From assembly GCF_001514495.1 (NCBI RefSeq), contig NZ_BCNM01000022.1, forward strand, positions 1-64,000: DNA of 64,000 nucleotides, given 5' to 3'. This document shows, piece by piece, positions 42,032 to 51,650 of this stretch. Position 1 is the stretch's first letter, and each line of letters begins with the position of its first letter. Below the pieces are notes generated by a model. That model had not been told where the DNA came from, made no database searches, and was given only the letters and a program-made list of their open reading frames with translations. Source of the stretch: Paenibacillus pabuli NBRC 13638. Its GTDB lineage: Bacteria; Bacillota; Bacilli; Paenibacillales; Paenibacillaceae. Made by a program: the position numbers and the translations under genes.

Positions 42032-43909
42032 TTAATATACGTGCACACCCGTACCAAGCACGGATTTGTTTTGTACGGAATTACCGGTTAGATATACCTT
42101 TTGCAGATTAGGCAGCTGGCTTAGGGTCTCGATATTGGAAATGGCATTGTTCTCGAGATGAAGCTCTTCTATGGCCTGCCAGTTACTCATAAATTCCAGA
42201 GAAGCCAAATTGCTGTCCTGCAGGGTGAAGGAACGCAGAGCGGACATTTTGGCAAAGTAAGGCATCATTTGGTCAACTTCAGTAACAGAGGTGTTGTTTA
42301 TGCTGAAATATGGCTGCTCTAAGGTCAAGTGTTCAAGCACGCTGTTCTCCCCGGCCGCCTTTTGTTCAAAGTTCAGCCTGCATTCGGAGCACACCAAAGA
42401 TTTCACTTGCTTTAAACGAAATAAAGCATCGCTCTCCTTGTACAGTGACGAGTCGTAAATTTTTAGAGTCTGTAGGCGTGGCAAGCCGTCCAGGGCGCCA
42501 AGACGGGTTATTTCACTGATTTCCCAAAGGGAAAGCTGCTCCAGTTTCGGGAACTTTCCCAGCTCAGCCAAATTTAACTCACCGCTTCCGCCACGGAGCG
42601 TCAGGCTGGTTGCGGCGGGAGCCTTCAGCCCGGAGAGAAAGGAGCCTGGGATTTCCACTCGTCCTACATTAGGTAAAGATAGCGCCTCTGCGTTCTCGTA
42701 GTAGCCGGACAACGTTAATTCTCGTAGAGAAGACAGACTGTTTATGGTCTTTACCGAGCTAAGTTTGCTTAAGGAAGCCAGGCGTAGTTTGGTAATGGAG
42801 GTCTTGCCGGCTAGGCGCTCCAGACTGGAAAAATTTAAATTTTCGATATCTAGCGTTTGTAGTGCAGGCATATTTTGCACAAAGTCGATGGACTTTACGT
42901 TGGTTAAATAGGAAAGCTGAAGCTCCTGAAGCTGGGTTAAGGCATACAGCGGCTGTAGGTCTGTAGCTTCACTGTAATGTATAGACAAGGATGACAGCCC
43001 GGTCATGGACGACAACCATCCCAGTTCATTGACATAGGTGAGTGACAGAGACTTGAGCGGCAGCTTGTTTAACAGAAAAAAATCCGTTACGGACTCATCC
43101 ACATAGGTAATGGATAAAGAGTTCAGATTGGGGAATTCCAGAAGTAAGGCTAATTCCTGATTGCTGCGAAGCTGGGTAGAAAGCTCCGTAATTTTAGACT
43201 TGTCACCAAAGTAGCCAGAAAACGTGCTAAAGGATTCGTTAAAAGCACCACCATAGCTTTTTAAACCGGACATATGGGCAAGAGTGGTTTGATCCGTCTG
43301 GGAGATTTCATAGTTATTCGTCAGGTCCAATGCCGTCAGTCCCTTAAAAGCTTCAAAATCTCGCTGATCAATCTTCTGGGCATTCAGTCTCTTGTCCTGA
43401 GTAACATAAGTGATCTTCTCGGCGTGCTCATCGCTGAAGGGATCGGAGAAGCTATAGGTAAACTGCCACTGGTCATTATCCGAATACTCCACGGTCAAAT
43501 AGCGCAGACGAGCCAATTCCTCCTCTGTCGGCAAGGCAGATCCTTTATCGAAGATATCCTGCAAAAAGGAGAGCAGAACCTCGCTTTCAGGCATCTTCCG
43601 TACAGACAGATTGGCCTCTGTTTTCGGATGAGTGGAGCTGACGCTGTAATAAAAATAAGTACCGATGGCGCCTGATATGACGAGCAGCAGGACCAATACC
43701 AGCCTTAGGGGGACGGAGACGGAGACGGACGGCTTCGGCGTGGCCTCAGGAACTGTCCCGTGGTAATGGTTAATGGTCTGATCCACATAGTAGACATGAT
43801 TTTGTTTCAATAAAAGCTCTGTTTCACAATAGGGACACTTTAAAACTTCATCCTCCTTGTATTCAATTCTTCCGTTGCAATTGGGACAGTTTAACGGAAT
43901 AAATGCCAC
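42032..43909 (-). CDS. leucine-rich-repeat membrane protein with N-terminal zinc ribbon
   Basis: A 625-residue protein. A zinc ribbon occupies residues 8-28 (CPNC and CPYC), a single membrane helix lies at about 67-88 (LRLVLVLLLVISGAIGTYFYY), and a long extracellular part follows. From about residue 190 to the end are many leucine-rich repeats (LKSLSLTYVNEL, LQTLDIENLNF, LQTLKIYDSS, IEELHLENNAISN). The ribbon should be cytoplasmic and the LRRs outside. The start is GTG at 43909 after AAGGAGGAG. It may bind a partner protein at the surface; none is indicated. Confidence 0.85.
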   Translation of the reverse strand: MAFIPLNCPNCNGRIEYKEDEVLKCPYCETELLLKQNHVYYVDQTINHYHGTVPEATPKPSVSVSVPLRLVLVLLLVISGAIGTYFYYSVSSTHPKTEANLSVRKMPESEVLLSFLQDIFDKGSALPTEEELARLRYLTVEYSDNDQWQFTYSFSDPFSDEHAEKITYVTQDKRLNAQKIDQRDFEAFKGLTALDLTNNYEISQTDQTTLAHMSGLKSYGGAFNESFSTFSGYFGDKSKITELSTQLRSNQELALLLEFPNLNSLSITYVDESVTDFFLLNKLPLKSLSLTYVNELGWLSSMTGLSSLSIHYSEATDLQPLYALTQLQELQLSYLTNVKSIDFVQNMPALQTLDIENLNFSSLERLAGKTSITKLRLASLSKLSSVKTINSLSSLRELTLSGYYENAEALSLPNVGRVEIPGSFLSGLKAPAATSLTLRGGSGELNLAELGKFPKLEQLSLWEISEITRLGALDGLPRLQTLKIYDSSLYKESDALFRLKQVKSLVCSECRLNFEQKAAGENSVLEHLTLEQPYFSINNTSVTEVDQMMPYFAKMSALRSFTLQDSNLASLEFMSNWQAIEELHLENNAISNIETLSQLPNLQKVYLTGNSVQNKSVLGTGVHVY

Positions 43910-44299
43910 GGATGCTCCTCCTTCATTATGATAATAAGATCATGCTGAACTGTCATTTGACTTCATTATACCCGGTCTATTCTATGAAACCTTCTCTATG
44001 TAAAAAAACAACTTCGAATTTTACCTTAGAGGTGGGCTCCATACCGTTACTCCGGCCAATCAAGTTAACTTTATCCCGAATCATGGACCTTTGTATACTA
44101 TAGATTGGAAGAGCTTCAAAACAAGCACCCTTCAAGTATATTAAAATAATGTTCAAACCTAGAAAGGATCATGTGTATCGTTTATATCCAAAATGGAAGT
44201 TTAACTTTTGACGCTGAGCGAGAAGTGTACTTCTGTCCAGGAACTGAAGTACCGAACGACGGATTACAAAGGTTAACAGCAATATGCGTCCGATCCAGA

Positions 44300-44670
44300 G
44301 CAGTACCAAAGCTGTCCGGTTTTATGGCGGCTTCAAACCTGGGTTGCCGGAGGGCTCTGTCAGCTTTCTAACCTGATCTATTGGATGACGCTGCACACAC
44401 CGCTCGCCGTTGTTGAGCATCATCCGCACACAACCGTTTGGAAGCGGGGCAACGTGTGCATATAACTATCTGGATCTGATGATCTCGAATCCGATGACAA
44501 CATGTTACCAGCTTCATCTAGAATTGAAAGATCATGTGCTGCGAGGAGAATGGCGTGCAGACGAGAAAGCACTGCATTCTTATGAAATCTATGAGAAGCA
44601 GCACCGCATTGAGCAGCAGCATTGGGGAGGTTACGTGAGGAGAAATGTGCTTCATCGGCAGCACTCATGA
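44300..44670 (+). pseudogene. broken vanW-family gene
   Basis: Two frames together spell VanW-type sequence. Frame one (about 44346-44440) reads GGLCQLSNLIYWMTLHTPLAVVE, a hallmark VanW block, then runs to a stop. Frame two (from about 44425) continues with RTQPFGSGATCAYNYLDLMI and later EIYEKQHRIEQQHWGGYVRRN, also typical. Bases are missing at the junction, and no intact N-terminal half is seen, so the gene is decayed by at least one frameshift and a 5' deletion. The 5' limit is approximate. VanW occurs in some vancomycin clusters, but most relatives are not resistance genes. Confidence 0.8.
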
Positions 44671-44799
44671 TGTATTCCCCCTAAATAACTGAAACAGCGA
44701 GCATTGGTTAGCTACATGTTGCTTTGGCTGGGCAGGTTATCTAATGGATAACATGCCCATTTCCTTTTTACGAAATCGCATATTCCCTACTCTTGTCCA

Positions 44800-45006
44800 T
44801 CAATCTACGGCAAAATGTACAACCGCACTATATAGCATTTTGTTGCGAATCGGGTCGAACGTCACTTGATGCTGAACCTGCCTCACTCGCAGCATTAGCG
44901 CCTTATTCATTCCGATCCTGTCTTCGATCGCTCGTTCCAGTTCACGGAAGTCATAAGCCTGCAGGCATTCGACTTTGTCTTTGATAATATCCAGCGTAAT
45001 TTCCAT
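44800..45006 (-). CDS. DUF2536 family small protein (YrzA-like)
   Basis: A 68-residue protein beginning MEITLDIIKDKVECLQAYD and ending LYSAVVHFAVD, resembling the YrzA/DUF2536 pattern of IKDKVE near the start and AVVHF at the end. ATG 45006 is preferred; ATG 45027 would add seven residues. Function unknown. Confidence 0.65.
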   Translation of the reverse strand: MEITLDIIKDKVECLQAYDFRELERAIEDRIGMNKALMLRVRQVQHQVTFDPIRNKMLYSAVVHFAVD

Positions 45007-45027
45007 GTTTGATCCATGCCTCTCCAT

Positions 45028-45386
45028 GTAAGGATTTGCAGGTTAAAAGCCTGCCGAGCTTCATTTTAGAGGAGCTTTTCCAGATCGGCAAGAGAAATCA
45101 CGCTGAAATTCAAACAAAGACATGATAAAATCGGTAATGGGGAATTCCGGATTCAATGAACATTTCAGTAAATAGAAGATCTATTGGAAGTACTAACAGA
45201 TAATGCTGTTTGAGCGAAGTTCATTTGCATGGTATAAGTGAAGAAGAAGCAAGGACATCAAAATGTAAATTGTAATGAAACGGCTAATGCTAATTTAAAG
45301 GATAAGTATGCAAATGCATGAGCTGCGATTTTTTACTATTAATGAGGACAACAAATTGTCCTGGTATATATAGAGGGGTTTTGGAT
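45028..45386 (+). other. intergenic region before dus
   Basis: About 360 bases. A perfect hairpin, AGGACAA-CAAA-TTGTCCT (45345-45362), lies 24 bases before the dus start and could affect its translation. Nothing else is clear. Confidence 0.4.
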
Positions 45387-46367
45387 ATGACAAAGGAAAA
45401 CTTTTGGCGTGATTTGCCACGGCCATTTTTTATACTTGCGCCCATGGAAGATGTGACGGATGTTGTGTTTCGGCATGTCGTAAGTGAAGCAGCCAGACCG
45501 GATGTGTTTTTTACGGAGTTTGCGAATACAGAGAGTTATTGTCACCCGGAGGGGAACAAAAGTGTGCGCGGGCGTTTGACTTTTACAGCAGATGAACAGC
45601 CGATTGTGGCGCATATCTGGGGAGATAAACCTGAGTTCTTTCGAGAGATGAGCATCGGTATGGCGAAAGAAGGTTTTAAAGGCATCGATATTAATATGGG
45701 GTGCCCTGTAGCGAATGTAGCACAGAACGGAAAGGGAAGCGGTCTAATCTGCCGTCCCGAAGTTGCAGGGGAAATCATCCAGGCGGCTAAAGCGGGGGGA
45801 CTGCCCGTCAGTGTAAAAACAAGGCTCGGTTTCACTGCTGTAGACGAATGGCGTGACTGGTTAACCCATATTCTGAAACAGGACATTGTGAATCTGTCCA
45901 TTCATCTTCGGACAAGAGAGGAAATGAGCAAAGTAGACGCTCACTGGGAACTGATTCCGGAGATTAAGAAACTTCGTGATGAGGTGGCGCCCCATACACT
46001 ACTGACGATTAACGGGGATATCCCTGACCGTCAGACCGGATTGAAGCTTGCGGAGCAATATGGTGTGGATGGTATCATGATTGGGCGCGGTATTTTCCAG
46101 AATCCGTTTGCTTTTGAGAAGGAGCCGAAGGAACACAGCAGTGAGGAGCTGCTTGATCTGCTGCGGTTACATCTGGATCTCTATGATCAATATTCAGCAC
46201 AGGAGCCACGTTCGTTCAGCCCGCTTGCTCGCTTCTTCAAAATTTATGTCCGTGGATTCCGCGGGGCAAGTGAACTCAGAAACAGCTTAATGAACGCCAA
46301 ATCAACTAATGAAGTGCGTGCGCTGCTTGATGAATTTGCAAGTAAGGATCACGATGAGGCGGAGTAA
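45387..46367 (+). CDS. tRNA-dihydrouridine synthase family protein
   Basis: A 326-residue flavoenzyme of the Dus family, which reduces uridine to dihydrouridine in tRNA. It begins near FFILAPMEDVTDVVFRHVV and shows DINMGCPVANVAQNGKGSGL with the catalytic Cys position altered from the common NxGCP context but with GCP kept, VSVKTRLGF, and DGIMIGRGIFQNPF for FMN phosphate. ATG 45387 has GAGGGG upstream; an earlier in-frame start has no ribosome site. Which uridine it modifies is unknown. Confidence 0.9.
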   Translation: MTKENFWRDLPRPFFILAPMEDVTDVVFRHVVSEAARPDVFFTEFANTESYCHPEGNKSVRGRLTFTADEQPIVAHIWGDKPEFFREMSIGMAKEGFKGIDINMGCPVANVAQNGKGSGLICRPEVAGEIIQAAKAGGLPVSVKTRLGFTAVDEWRDWLTHILKQDIVNLSIHLRTREEMSKVDAHWELIPEIKKLRDEVAPHTLLTINGDIPDRQTGLKLAEQYGVDGIMIGRGIFQNPFAFEKEPKEHSSEELLDLLRLHLDLYDQYSAQEPRSFSPLARFFKIYVRGFRGASELRNSLMNAKSTNEVRALLDEFASKDHDEAE

Positions 46368-46457
46368 CGTGGAAGTTAACTTTTCTTTGCTAAGGGAATG
46401 TGCGAAATAGGAGAGGGAAGACTGGAAATCCATGTGGCTGTTTGAAATATAATTAAA

Positions 46458-46509
46458 GCTAAACGGCAATTCTTCCAATAATTTTGGGAGAGAGCTGTTT
46501 AGCTTTTTT
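46458..46509 (+). terminator. terminator after dus
   Basis: GCTAAACGGC pairs with GCTGTTTAGC through one wobble, with inner pairing of TCTTCCAA and TTGGGAGA, followed by TTTTTTG. Confidence 0.85.
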
Positions 46510-46572
46510 GCATTATTTCTAATTCAATAGATAAAGAATAAGCCCGCGATTTTATTGAAAAGGCCTAGAGCG

Positions 46573-47628
46573 TTAACGCGTATACTCCGGTTGTGCCATC
46601 GGGACGGGCTGAGGATTGGCAAGCACCCATAGCACGGCCAACTCGCATAATCTGGCAGGCGCATCATAATCCGATCCATTGCGAAGCCTGCTGGCCAAAT
46701 CTGCTGCCTCTTGAAGGAGTGCCGGAGCTAATGGCGCTCCAGTGCCCAGGTAGCGAATCAGGGCATCCAGCATCTTGCGATACTCCGCATCCCAGTTTCC
46801 ACCGCCATTATCCAGTACTTCATGGGACACGCGCCCTGTGATGCGGATAACCTCTCCCTGCACCGTTTGAGCGTGGCCCTTGGCCGGGATGAGATATTCC
46901 CACAGTTCCTGGTGTTGCTCGGGCCAAGTGGTTGCCTTTACCTGAATGGGTGCAGTCCCATCATGGATGATCCGATTCGCTACCGGCTCGACATCAAATA
47001 GCTGGTACAGCTTGATCAATGCGTCTGAGACTTCGTCAACCTTGTCCTTATTGAACTTGTCCCGTGCGAATTCAAAATCTTTGCCAATTCGCTTCACCGA
47101 CTCTTTCATCGTTGGGGTGATGGATGCTCCGGCATCCAGCAGGATCGTGGAAATCTCCGCCAGATTGACAATATCCCCATTCCGGCTATTAACTAATCCC
47201 TTAGCTAATGGGGTATTCCCCTGTTTATTCTCTACATTGATATTAGCACCTTGGCTTACTAGTTCTCGTACCGCATCCGTTCTATACGCATTGACTGCTG
47301 CGTGCAACGGTGTTTCATTGCTATAATCAACAGCGTCCAGCTCCGCACCCAATTCGAGGAGCAAAGCTGCATTTCCCGACCAGTGTGCAGCATGAGCGTG
47401 TAAAGGCGTGCGTTCATATTTGTCCCGTGCGTTGATATCGGCCCCTTGCTCTACCAACCAGCGAATCAATTCATCGGAAATCTGCCGAAAGCTGAGGGCG
47501 GTACCTTTGCTGTAGCCTCCGCGGGCATCCCATTCGCATTGCTCAAAGACTTCTTTTACAGCAGCAATATCATTTGTTTTAATAAGTTGATTCATATTAG
47601 CGGGTAATGTTGATTTCTTCTTGGTCAT
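46573..47628 (-). CDS. ankyrin-repeat protein
   Basis: A 351-residue protein with about five ankyrin repeats in the first half (GADINARDKYERTPLHAHA, LDAVDYSNETPLHAAVNAY, GANINVENKQGNTPLAKGL) and an unrecognised C-terminal half. No signal peptide is present, so it is probably cytoplasmic and binds other proteins. ATG 47628 follows AAAGGAGAGGAA. No partner is indicated by context. Confidence 0.82.
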   Translation of the reverse strand: MTKKKSTLPANMNQLIKTNDIAAVKEVFEQCEWDARGGYSKGTALSFRQISDELIRWLVEQGADINARDKYERTPLHAHAAHWSGNAALLLELGAELDAVDYSNETPLHAAVNAYRTDAVRELVSQGANINVENKQGNTPLAKGLVNSRNGDIVNLAEISTILLDAGASITPTMKESVKRIGKDFEFARDKFNKDKVDEVSDALIKLYQLFDVEPVANRIIHDGTAPIQVKATTWPEQHQELWEYLIPAKGHAQTVQGEVIRITGRVSHEVLDNGGGNWDAEYRKMLDALIRYLGTGAPLAPALLQEAADLASRLRNGSDYDAPARLCELAVLWVLANPQPVPMAQPEYTR

Positions 47629-47905
47629 TAAACTGTTCCTCTCCTTTGTGAATAGGAATGTGTGATCAATGATAGGCAATGATAGTTTAATAGGATGCAG
47701 ATAATTTTCTGCAAGTCTATCACATAGGGAAGTTGAAAACCAATCATTGGGGTGCTCTCGTTTGAGTCGTGCCTTATTATATGACGTCGATTTGTTGTGC
47801 TGTGTTATAATTTAAGTGAAAGTCGATATTGGAGATAGGTTGAAAAAAGATAATTGAAATGATTGCCGCAATTTTGACGGCAGGCTTTATAAAATAGGAG
47901 GATAT

Positions 47906-48475
47906 ATGTCCTGGAGCAAATTGAAGCAGCAGCTGGAGAGTTTCCTCTGTCCTGCGTTAGTAGGTAGGGTCGAATACCGCGCAACAAGTTACCGTTATTT
48001 ACTTGGTAAATCAGGGGATTGTTACATTACCGTAGATAAAAAGAACATACTCAATATGAGTGATACTACAACCTCAATCCGATGGTATCAGACCGATCAG
48101 GAGATTAAGAACGATCCCAATATCCTGATTCCTGTGAATAATGAAGAGATTGAAGCCATCCGAAAAGAGTCCAAAGGGAACGTTCCCGAGGATCGTCTTC
48201 AAGTCATGGCAAGAAGCAGAAAAATCTCCGTACATGCCAAAGAGCTTCTGTTGGTGCAGGCCGCATTAAGTAAATCGAATTTTACCGTTGCAGCTACAAC
48301 GTTTTTATCCACTTCTATAGAGGAAAACTTGGAGAGTAGTGATATCCTGTTAAATATTCTGGCTTTGGTGGACAGACGGGTTGGCAAAAAGCGAATCTTA
48401 AACATGACTGAACAGATGAAATTAAAGCACCCAGCTGTGCAGTATTTTTATGAACTACGGCGCAGTACATTGTAG
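47906..48475 (+). CDS. hypothetical protein (SF0329-like)
   Basis: A 189-residue soluble protein beginning MSWSKLKQQLESFLCPAL, with a conserved-looking end ILLNILALVDRRVGKKRIL and YFYELRRS. It resembles what databases call SF0329 family, from memory only. Function unknown. GGAGG lies eight bases or so before ATG 47906. It is followed directly by the decayed toxin-antitoxin repeat. Confidence 0.65.
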   Translation: MSWSKLKQQLESFLCPALVGRVEYRATSYRYLLGKSGDCYITVDKKNILNMSDTTTSIRWYQTDQEIKNDPNILIPVNNEEIEAIRKESKGNVPEDRLQVMARSRKISVHAKELLLVQAALSKSNFTVAATTFLSTSIEENLESSDILLNILALVDRRVGKKRILNMTEQMKLKHPAVQYFYELRRSTL

Positions 48476-48481
48476 GTCGGT

Positions 48482-48585
48482 TTAGCCGCTTTTAAGGGCG
48501 GTGAGCTTAGCAAGAGGATATACGTCAAGTAGACCGCAACCTTTGCATGGGGGGCGGTCTACTTGTGTTTATTGAGAAAGTTTAT
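48482..48585. repeat. decayed copy of the type I toxin-antitoxin repeat
   Basis: From TAGCCGCTTTTAAGGGCGGT to CTTGTGTTTATTG this is almost identical to 59328-59419 (about 95 bases with only a few differences), including the perfect GTAGACCGC/GCGGTCTAC hairpin. On the minus strand the final codons AAT-AAA-CAC-AAG-stop of the toxin remain, but upstream codons (reading INFL) no longer resemble the toxin and no start or ribosome site is seen. The toxin part is therefore lost while the antitoxin/terminator part persists. Confidence 0.8.
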
Positions 48586-48690
48586 TTGTTTGCTATAGCC
48601 TGTACCTATAACCAGTTATGGTTTTTAAGTATCTGATCTAACCCCATTCAGCATGATATGATAATCCTATACAACGAGGGGGTTTTTTAC

Positions 48691-49851
48691 ATGACTGATA
48701 AGTTCCAGATCGTAGGAAGTTTATTGCGGCCCGATGAGCTGCTGACATATAAAACGCAAATTGAACATCGTGATGACATCCAATATCCATTCTATGAAAA
48801 CTTCGAAGGTTATGAGAAATGTGAGACGGAGGCAATTCAACAGGTTGTGAAAAAGGAGATTGAGCATGACCTGTCGATTATTACAGATGGCGAGTTCTCC
48901 AAATCGATGTGGCATCTGGATTTTGTGTGGGGCTTTGGCGGAGTTGAGCGTTATATCGCGGATCACGGATATTTTTTCAGAGATGTTGATGGGACTTCGA
49001 AATATGAAACACGCAAGGATATTGGCCTGCGCATTACGGGCGAACTGAGCGGCAAGAATCATCATTTCATTCAATTGTTCAAACAGCTGCAAGACACAGC
49101 GGGCGATCAGCAAACAAAACTTTGCGTACCGTCACCATCCCATATCTTCGGCGAACTTTCCTGGTCGGATAACATTGGCGGTACGGATGCTGTTTATCAG
49201 AACAATCAGGAACTCAAAGCGGGCCTTGTGAAGGCGTATAAGGAATTTGTGGAGGAATTCGCTGCGGCAGGCGGCAAAATTCTGCAATTCGATGATTGCT
49301 TGTGGGAGTTGTTTGCGGACGATAACCCGAACTCTCCGTTTACAGGGGAGCATATTAATCAAGAGGAAGTACAGGGTCTCGCTACCGAATTTATTGATAT
49401 TAACAATACGGTGATTGACTTCGGTCATAGCCTGGGCTTGAAAATGTGGACACACAACTGCCGGGGGAACTATGATTCCCGCAACATGGGTGGTGGATCT
49501 TACGCGAAAATTGCGAATCTGTTCCTGAAGCAGTTGAAGTATGATCGTTTCTTCCTGGAGTGGGATGATGATCGTGCGGGTTCGATTGAAGCACTGGAAG
49601 TGTTCAAGGACAGACCTGAAACGGAAATTGTACTGGGTTTGCTGTCTTCCAAAACGAGTACCCTTGATGATGAGGCCCGTGTCGTTCGTTTACTTGACGA
49701 AGCATCCAAAATCATCGATAAGGATCGCCTGTTGTTGTCCCATCAATGCGGCTTTGCGTCCTGCGATGGCGGAAACGAACTAACCGAAGCCGAGCAATGG
49801 GCAAAGATCGATCAAGGCCAAAAGATTGCCAAGCAGTACTGGAGCAACTAA
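48691..49851 (+). CDS. cobalamin-independent methionine synthase family protein (YxjG/YxjH-like)
   Basis: A 386-residue protein matching the C-terminal catalytic barrel of MetE. Zinc-ligand candidates are in WTHNCRGNYDSR (His and Cys) and LSHQCGFASCDGG (Cys). Substrate-region motifs include ITDGEFSKSMWHLDF. The YxjG/YxjH proteins of B. subtilis belong here and are sulphur-regulated, but no S-box leader is visible in the short upstream region. ATG 48691 has GAGGGGG upstream. It may remethylate homocysteine or a related thiol. Confidence 0.88.
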   Translation: MTDKFQIVGSLLRPDELLTYKTQIEHRDDIQYPFYENFEGYEKCETEAIQQVVKKEIEHDLSIITDGEFSKSMWHLDFVWGFGGVERYIADHGYFFRDVDGTSKYETRKDIGLRITGELSGKNHHFIQLFKQLQDTAGDQQTKLCVPSPSHIFGELSWSDNIGGTDAVYQNNQELKAGLVKAYKEFVEEFAAAGGKILQFDDCLWELFADDNPNSPFTGEHINQEEVQGLATEFIDINNTVIDFGHSLGLKMWTHNCRGNYDSRNMGGGSYAKIANLFLKQLKYDRFFLEWDDDRAGSIEALEVFKDRPETEIVLGLLSSKTSTLDDEARVVRLLDEASKIIDKDRLLLSHQCGFASCDGGNELTEAEQWAKIDQGQKIAKQYWSN

Positions 49852-49879
49852 ATTGTAAAAAAAGAGAACGTTTATATAG

Positions 49880-49930
49880 AGCGGCGGTCTTTTCCTGAAT
49901 TCAATCCGGGAGAGGTCGCCGCTTTTGTTG
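49880..49930. terminator. terminator after MetE-like gene
   Basis: AGCGGCG and CGCCGCT pair at the base of an imperfect stem, followed by TTTTGTTG; the convergent acetyltransferase ends nearby. Confidence 0.7.
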
Positions 49931-49985
49931 TAGAAACGTTCCTTGGTGTGAACCGATCTGGATGGATATTCGGATATGGTCAACT

Positions 49986-50534
49986 CTATTGTGCACGCTG
50001 AGCAAGCCACTCTTTTTTCAGTAATGCATACTGATACGTATTCTCGTATTTTGGCGTGCCGTCTTCATTTTTAACAAATGAAACGAATTCGATGAAACAG
50101 CCTTCCTGGCGCATGCCCAGTTTCTCACACAGCTTCTGTGACCTGAAGTTATCGTCCTCGACATAAGCGTACAGTCTTCTTACTTCCTGTTGCGTAAAGA
50201 GGTACGCTATGAAGGCGTTCGCGCTCTCACTTGCGTATCCTTTCCCTTCAAATCTGGCATTAAAATTCCATCCGATACCATACGTATCCGAATCTCGTTC
50301 TTCTTTCATACCAAATAGCTCCCCGATCAGTTCGTTGCTGTCTTTCAGGCAGACCGCGATATGGGAGTCGTCACTGCTTCTTTTTTCGACCTCCGCAGAA
50401 GCTTCTTCCAACGTCGAAATCTGGTGATCTCTAAAGCAGTTTACTCTGGGATTTGCCGTATACTCCAATAATCCTGCTGCGTCGGTTGTGGTAAAATTTC
50501 TTAGCTTCAACCGATTGGTTTCGAGTGTTTGCAT
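49986..50534 (-). CDS. RimJ/RimL-type GNAT acetyltransferase
   Basis: A 182-residue acetyltransferase. It begins METNRLKLR-like (MQTLETNRLKLRNF), has the acetyl-CoA loop FEGKGYASESANAFIAYLF and the C-terminal NFRSQKLCEKLGMRQEG typical of the RimJ/RimL group. ATG 50534 is preceded by GGAGG; a longer open frame upstream lacks any ribosome site. The target is unknown. Confidence 0.87.
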   Translation of the reverse strand: MQTLETNRLKLRNFTTTDAAGLLEYTANPRVNCFRDHQISTLEEASAEVEKRSSDDSHIAVCLKDSNELIGELFGMKEERDSDTYGIGWNFNARFEGKGYASESANAFIAYLFTQQEVRRLYAYVEDDNFRSQKLCEKLGMRQEGCFIEFVSFVKNEDGTPKYENTYQYALLKKEWLAQRAQ

Positions 50535-50916
50535 GAGTAATACCTCCATATCATTGTTCAAAAATATAGGCAAAACGTAAATAATGAATAGCTTTTCTCT
50601 GAGTTTGAATTCCGCATTTGAATGCAATATTTCATATTCTTGTAATTTTGAAAGTCTGGCCTTCATTCCATAATGTAAAATGTACAAGTATATATGAGCT
50701 GTGACAAGTAAAAAGCTGTGGAATAACAGGTTGTTTTTCGACTGTGAATTTACTAGAATTTAGTTGGACAAGAATGATTGAAATTGTACCCATTAAAGAA
50801 GCTGGCATATTCTCTAGCTTGCACTTACGCTTTATTAGCCCGATGAATTCTAATAAATTCGGCAATACTATTTTAACATCTAACAAAGAAACAGCCTATT
50901 GAAGGGAGAAATGTAA

Positions 50917-51495
50917 ATGACAACAAGTCCAGTTGGAAGTGAGAGGGAATTATCACCAGAACAACGTGAGGGGCTGCTCACAACGTTGAAAGCCCGTTTT
51001 GAAAAAAACATGAACCGCCATCTAGGTTTGGAATGGGCCAGCGTGCAAGCCAAATTCGAAGCTCAACCTGAAAAACTGTGGTCACTCCATGAAATGGAGA
51101 GAACTGGCGGCGAACCGGATGTTGTTGACTATGACAGCAGGGCAGACGAATATACTTTTGTGGATTGTTCAGCGGAAAGTCCCAAGGGTCGGAGAAGTGT
51201 CTGTTATGACCGAGAAGCATTGGAGTCAAGGAAAGAACATAAACCACAAAATAATGCGATTGAAATGGCAGCAGCTATGGGTATTGAGCTTTTAACTGAA
51301 GAGCAGTACCGGGAGCTGCAGAAGCTGGGAAACTATGATTTGAAAACGTCAAGCTGGGTGACAACACCCGCTAATATTCGAAAGTTGGGCGGAGCCATCT
51401 TTTGTGATCGCCGCTATGACACGATTTTTGTGTACCACAATGGAGCAGAATCCTACTATGGTGCAAGAGGATTTCGCGGATCATTAAGGGTCTGA
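50917..51495 (+). CDS. DUF4256 family protein
   Basis: A 192-residue protein whose central YTFVDCSAESPKGRRSVCYDREALESR and NNAIEMAAAMGIELLTEEQYRELQ fit DUF4256. GAAGGGAG lies upstream of the ATG. The function is not known; no membrane segment or signal is present. Confidence 0.8.
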   Translation: MTTSPVGSERELSPEQREGLLTTLKARFEKNMNRHLGLEWASVQAKFEAQPEKLWSLHEMERTGGEPDVVDYDSRADEYTFVDCSAESPKGRRSVCYDREALESRKEHKPQNNAIEMAAAMGIELLTEEQYRELQKLGNYDLKTSSWVTTPANIRKLGGAIFCDRRYDTIFVYHNGAESYYGARGFRGSLRV

Positions 51496-51539
51496 CTTGT
51501 TAAGGGCATAAACCTGAATAGTTCTACCTGTGTTTTAAG

Positions 51540-51569
51540 CTCAAGTGGTATTGTGACTTGAGTTTTTTT
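51540..51569 (+). terminator. terminator after DUF4256 gene
   Basis: CTCAAGT and ACTTGAG pair around a nine-base loop, followed by TTTTTTTG. Confidence 0.85.
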
Positions 51570-51650
51570 GTTATCGGCAAGCAAAACGTATACTAAGAAA
51601 GCTGCAGGGCTAGTGCCAATATTAAACTTATGCAATGAGGGGTTCAATAT

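Noticed and set aside
44171..44371. 66-codon frame before the vanW remnant
   Set aside because: Has an AAAGGATC-like site, but no similarity to VanW N termini and no other support.
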